Origin: JAGOBX01 sp017999075 [NCBI: Candidatus Babelota bacterium]
GTDB lineage: Bacteria; JAGOBX01
Reading direction: 5' to 3'
NCBI GenBank assembly: GCA_017999075.1
Contig: JAGOBX010000206.1
Coordinates: forward strand, 1 to 6,468
DNA: 6,468 nucleotides
Below are positions 5,861 to 6,468 of the stretch, piece by piece. Under the pieces are notes generated by a model. It made no database searches. It worked only from the letters and a program-made list of their open reading frames with translations, and was not told the DNA's origin. The stretch's first letter is position 1, and each line of letters starts with the position of its first letter. Both the position numbers and the translations under genes were made by a program.

Positions 5861-6468
5861 ATGTTTGATTTTTTATCGAAAAAAATTTTAAATTTTTTTT
5901 TAAACAGACCTGCTGTATCAGCAATATTGATTAATTTTATTATAATTATTTTTATTCCTGCTGTTACATTAAAAAAAAATGTTTCCGAAATTAAAAATTA
6001 TCAGGTTTTTCCTGTAGAAATAATAAGCATTGCTCAAAAAGACGAATTGATTAGAAGTCAGGAAAATTATGATGAAAATAATGAAAAACTTGATAACCAT
6101 CCGAAAAATTTAAAAAAAACCAATGTAATAGAAAGTGAATTGTTAGATTATGAAAAAAAAACCATTAAAGGTTTTTTGAATTTGAATGAGTCTTTAAAGA
6201 TTGATGATAATAATTATGAATACAGTGAGCCTGAAAATATTGCTGCAAATGTTGGTGAAAAAAAAAATTCTGAAAATAATTATGGATCAGCCATTAAAAA
6301 TATAGAAATACCTGTGCAGTATTCAAATATTGAAAAAAAAACAAATAATGTGTTTGAAGAAAGGCAATTTTCTGAACACGAAGTTGAATATAAAACTGTT
6401 GTGATAAAAAAAATAAAACATTTTTATCCTTTTATTGCAAAAAGAATTAATAAAGAAGGAAAAGTAAA
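5861..6468 (+). CDS. tonB: TonB-family energy transducer (C-terminus cut off by window end)
   Basis: The frame is open from ATG 5861 to the end of the window, giving 202 residues. An in-frame stop at 5831 limits upstream extension and no other usual start codon lies between. There is no evident Shine-Dalgarno. Residues 18-36 form a single N-terminal membrane anchor (AVSAILINFIIIIFIPAV). A long hydrophilic linker follows, rich in Asn, Lys and Glu and poor in Pro. Near the end the TonB C-terminal domain begins: VVIKKIKHFYPFIAKRINKE then GKV, matching the family pattern of I.h.YP..A.r...eG.V; the remaining strands that bind the TonB box lie beyond the window. The product would span the periplasm and couple ExbB-ExbD to outer-membrane receptors. 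The anchor lacks the SxxxH motif of E. coli TonB: Ser20 is present but position 24 is Ile. Confidence 0.88.
   Translation, partial: MFDFLSKKILNFFLNRPAVSAILINFIIIIFIPAVTLKKNVSEIKNYQVFPVEIISIAQKDELIRSQENYDENNEKLDNHPKNLKKTNVIESELLDYEKKTIKGFLNLNESLKIDDNNYEYSEPENIAANVGEKKNSENNYGSAIKNIEIPVQYSNIEKKTNNVFEERQFSEHEVEYKTVVIKKIKHFYPFIAKRINKEGKV

Noticed and set aside
5015-6267. Homopolymer runs in exbB (9 T at 5015-5023), exbD (9 A at 5434-5442) and tonB (9 A at 5971-5979, 10 A at 6258-6267) as phase-variation switches
   Set aside because: Similar runs occur in oppF (3247-3255, 3664-3672) and at the end of yejE, so they look like background of an AT-rich genome; all frames are intact here.

Overview
The window is a strongly AT-rich stretch (my impression is about 30% G+C) from a bacterium that I infer to be diderm (Gram-negative type), because it encodes an ExbB-ExbD-TonB energy-transduction set. 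The genus cannot be named from the sequence. Coding density is high, genes overlap or lie a few bases apart, and A/T homopolymers of 8 to 10 bases are common throughout.

Region 1 (1-3835, plus strand) is the downstream part of an ABC peptide-importer operon of the YejABEF/Opp/Dpp type. It holds the C-terminal end of a YejB-like permease, a complete but oversized YejE-like permease, and two separate ATPases of OppD and OppF type. In E. coli the two ATPase halves are fused as YejF; here they are separate genes. The substrate-binding protein (YejA-like) is not in the window and would be expected upstream. The YejE-like permease is 546 residues against about 340 in E. coli. The extra roughly 215 residues sit in the extracytoplasmic loop between TM1 and the transport core, and look to me like two consecutive PAS-like domains. 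This is the most unusual thing in the window.

Region 2 (3863-4756, minus strand) is one exported protein of unknown function that converges on the importer operon. It has a Sec signal peptide, a clean Shine-Dalgarno and a good sigma70-like promoter. Its layout faintly resembles CsgG/LpoB-like periplasmic alpha/beta proteins.

Region 3 (4757-4958) is a roughly 200 bp divergent intergenic region with promoter candidates on both strands.

Region 4 (4959-6468, plus strand) is exbB-exbD-tonB, with tonB cut off by the window end just as its conserved C-terminal domain begins. ExbB is a short form. TonB lacks the usual His in its membrane helix and has an Asn/Lys/Glu-rich linker instead of a Pro-rich one. 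Together these proteins would energise outer-membrane transport, and the Yej-like importer would carry peptides across the inner membrane. The two systems are adjacent, but they are in separate transcription units and nothing here proves a functional link.
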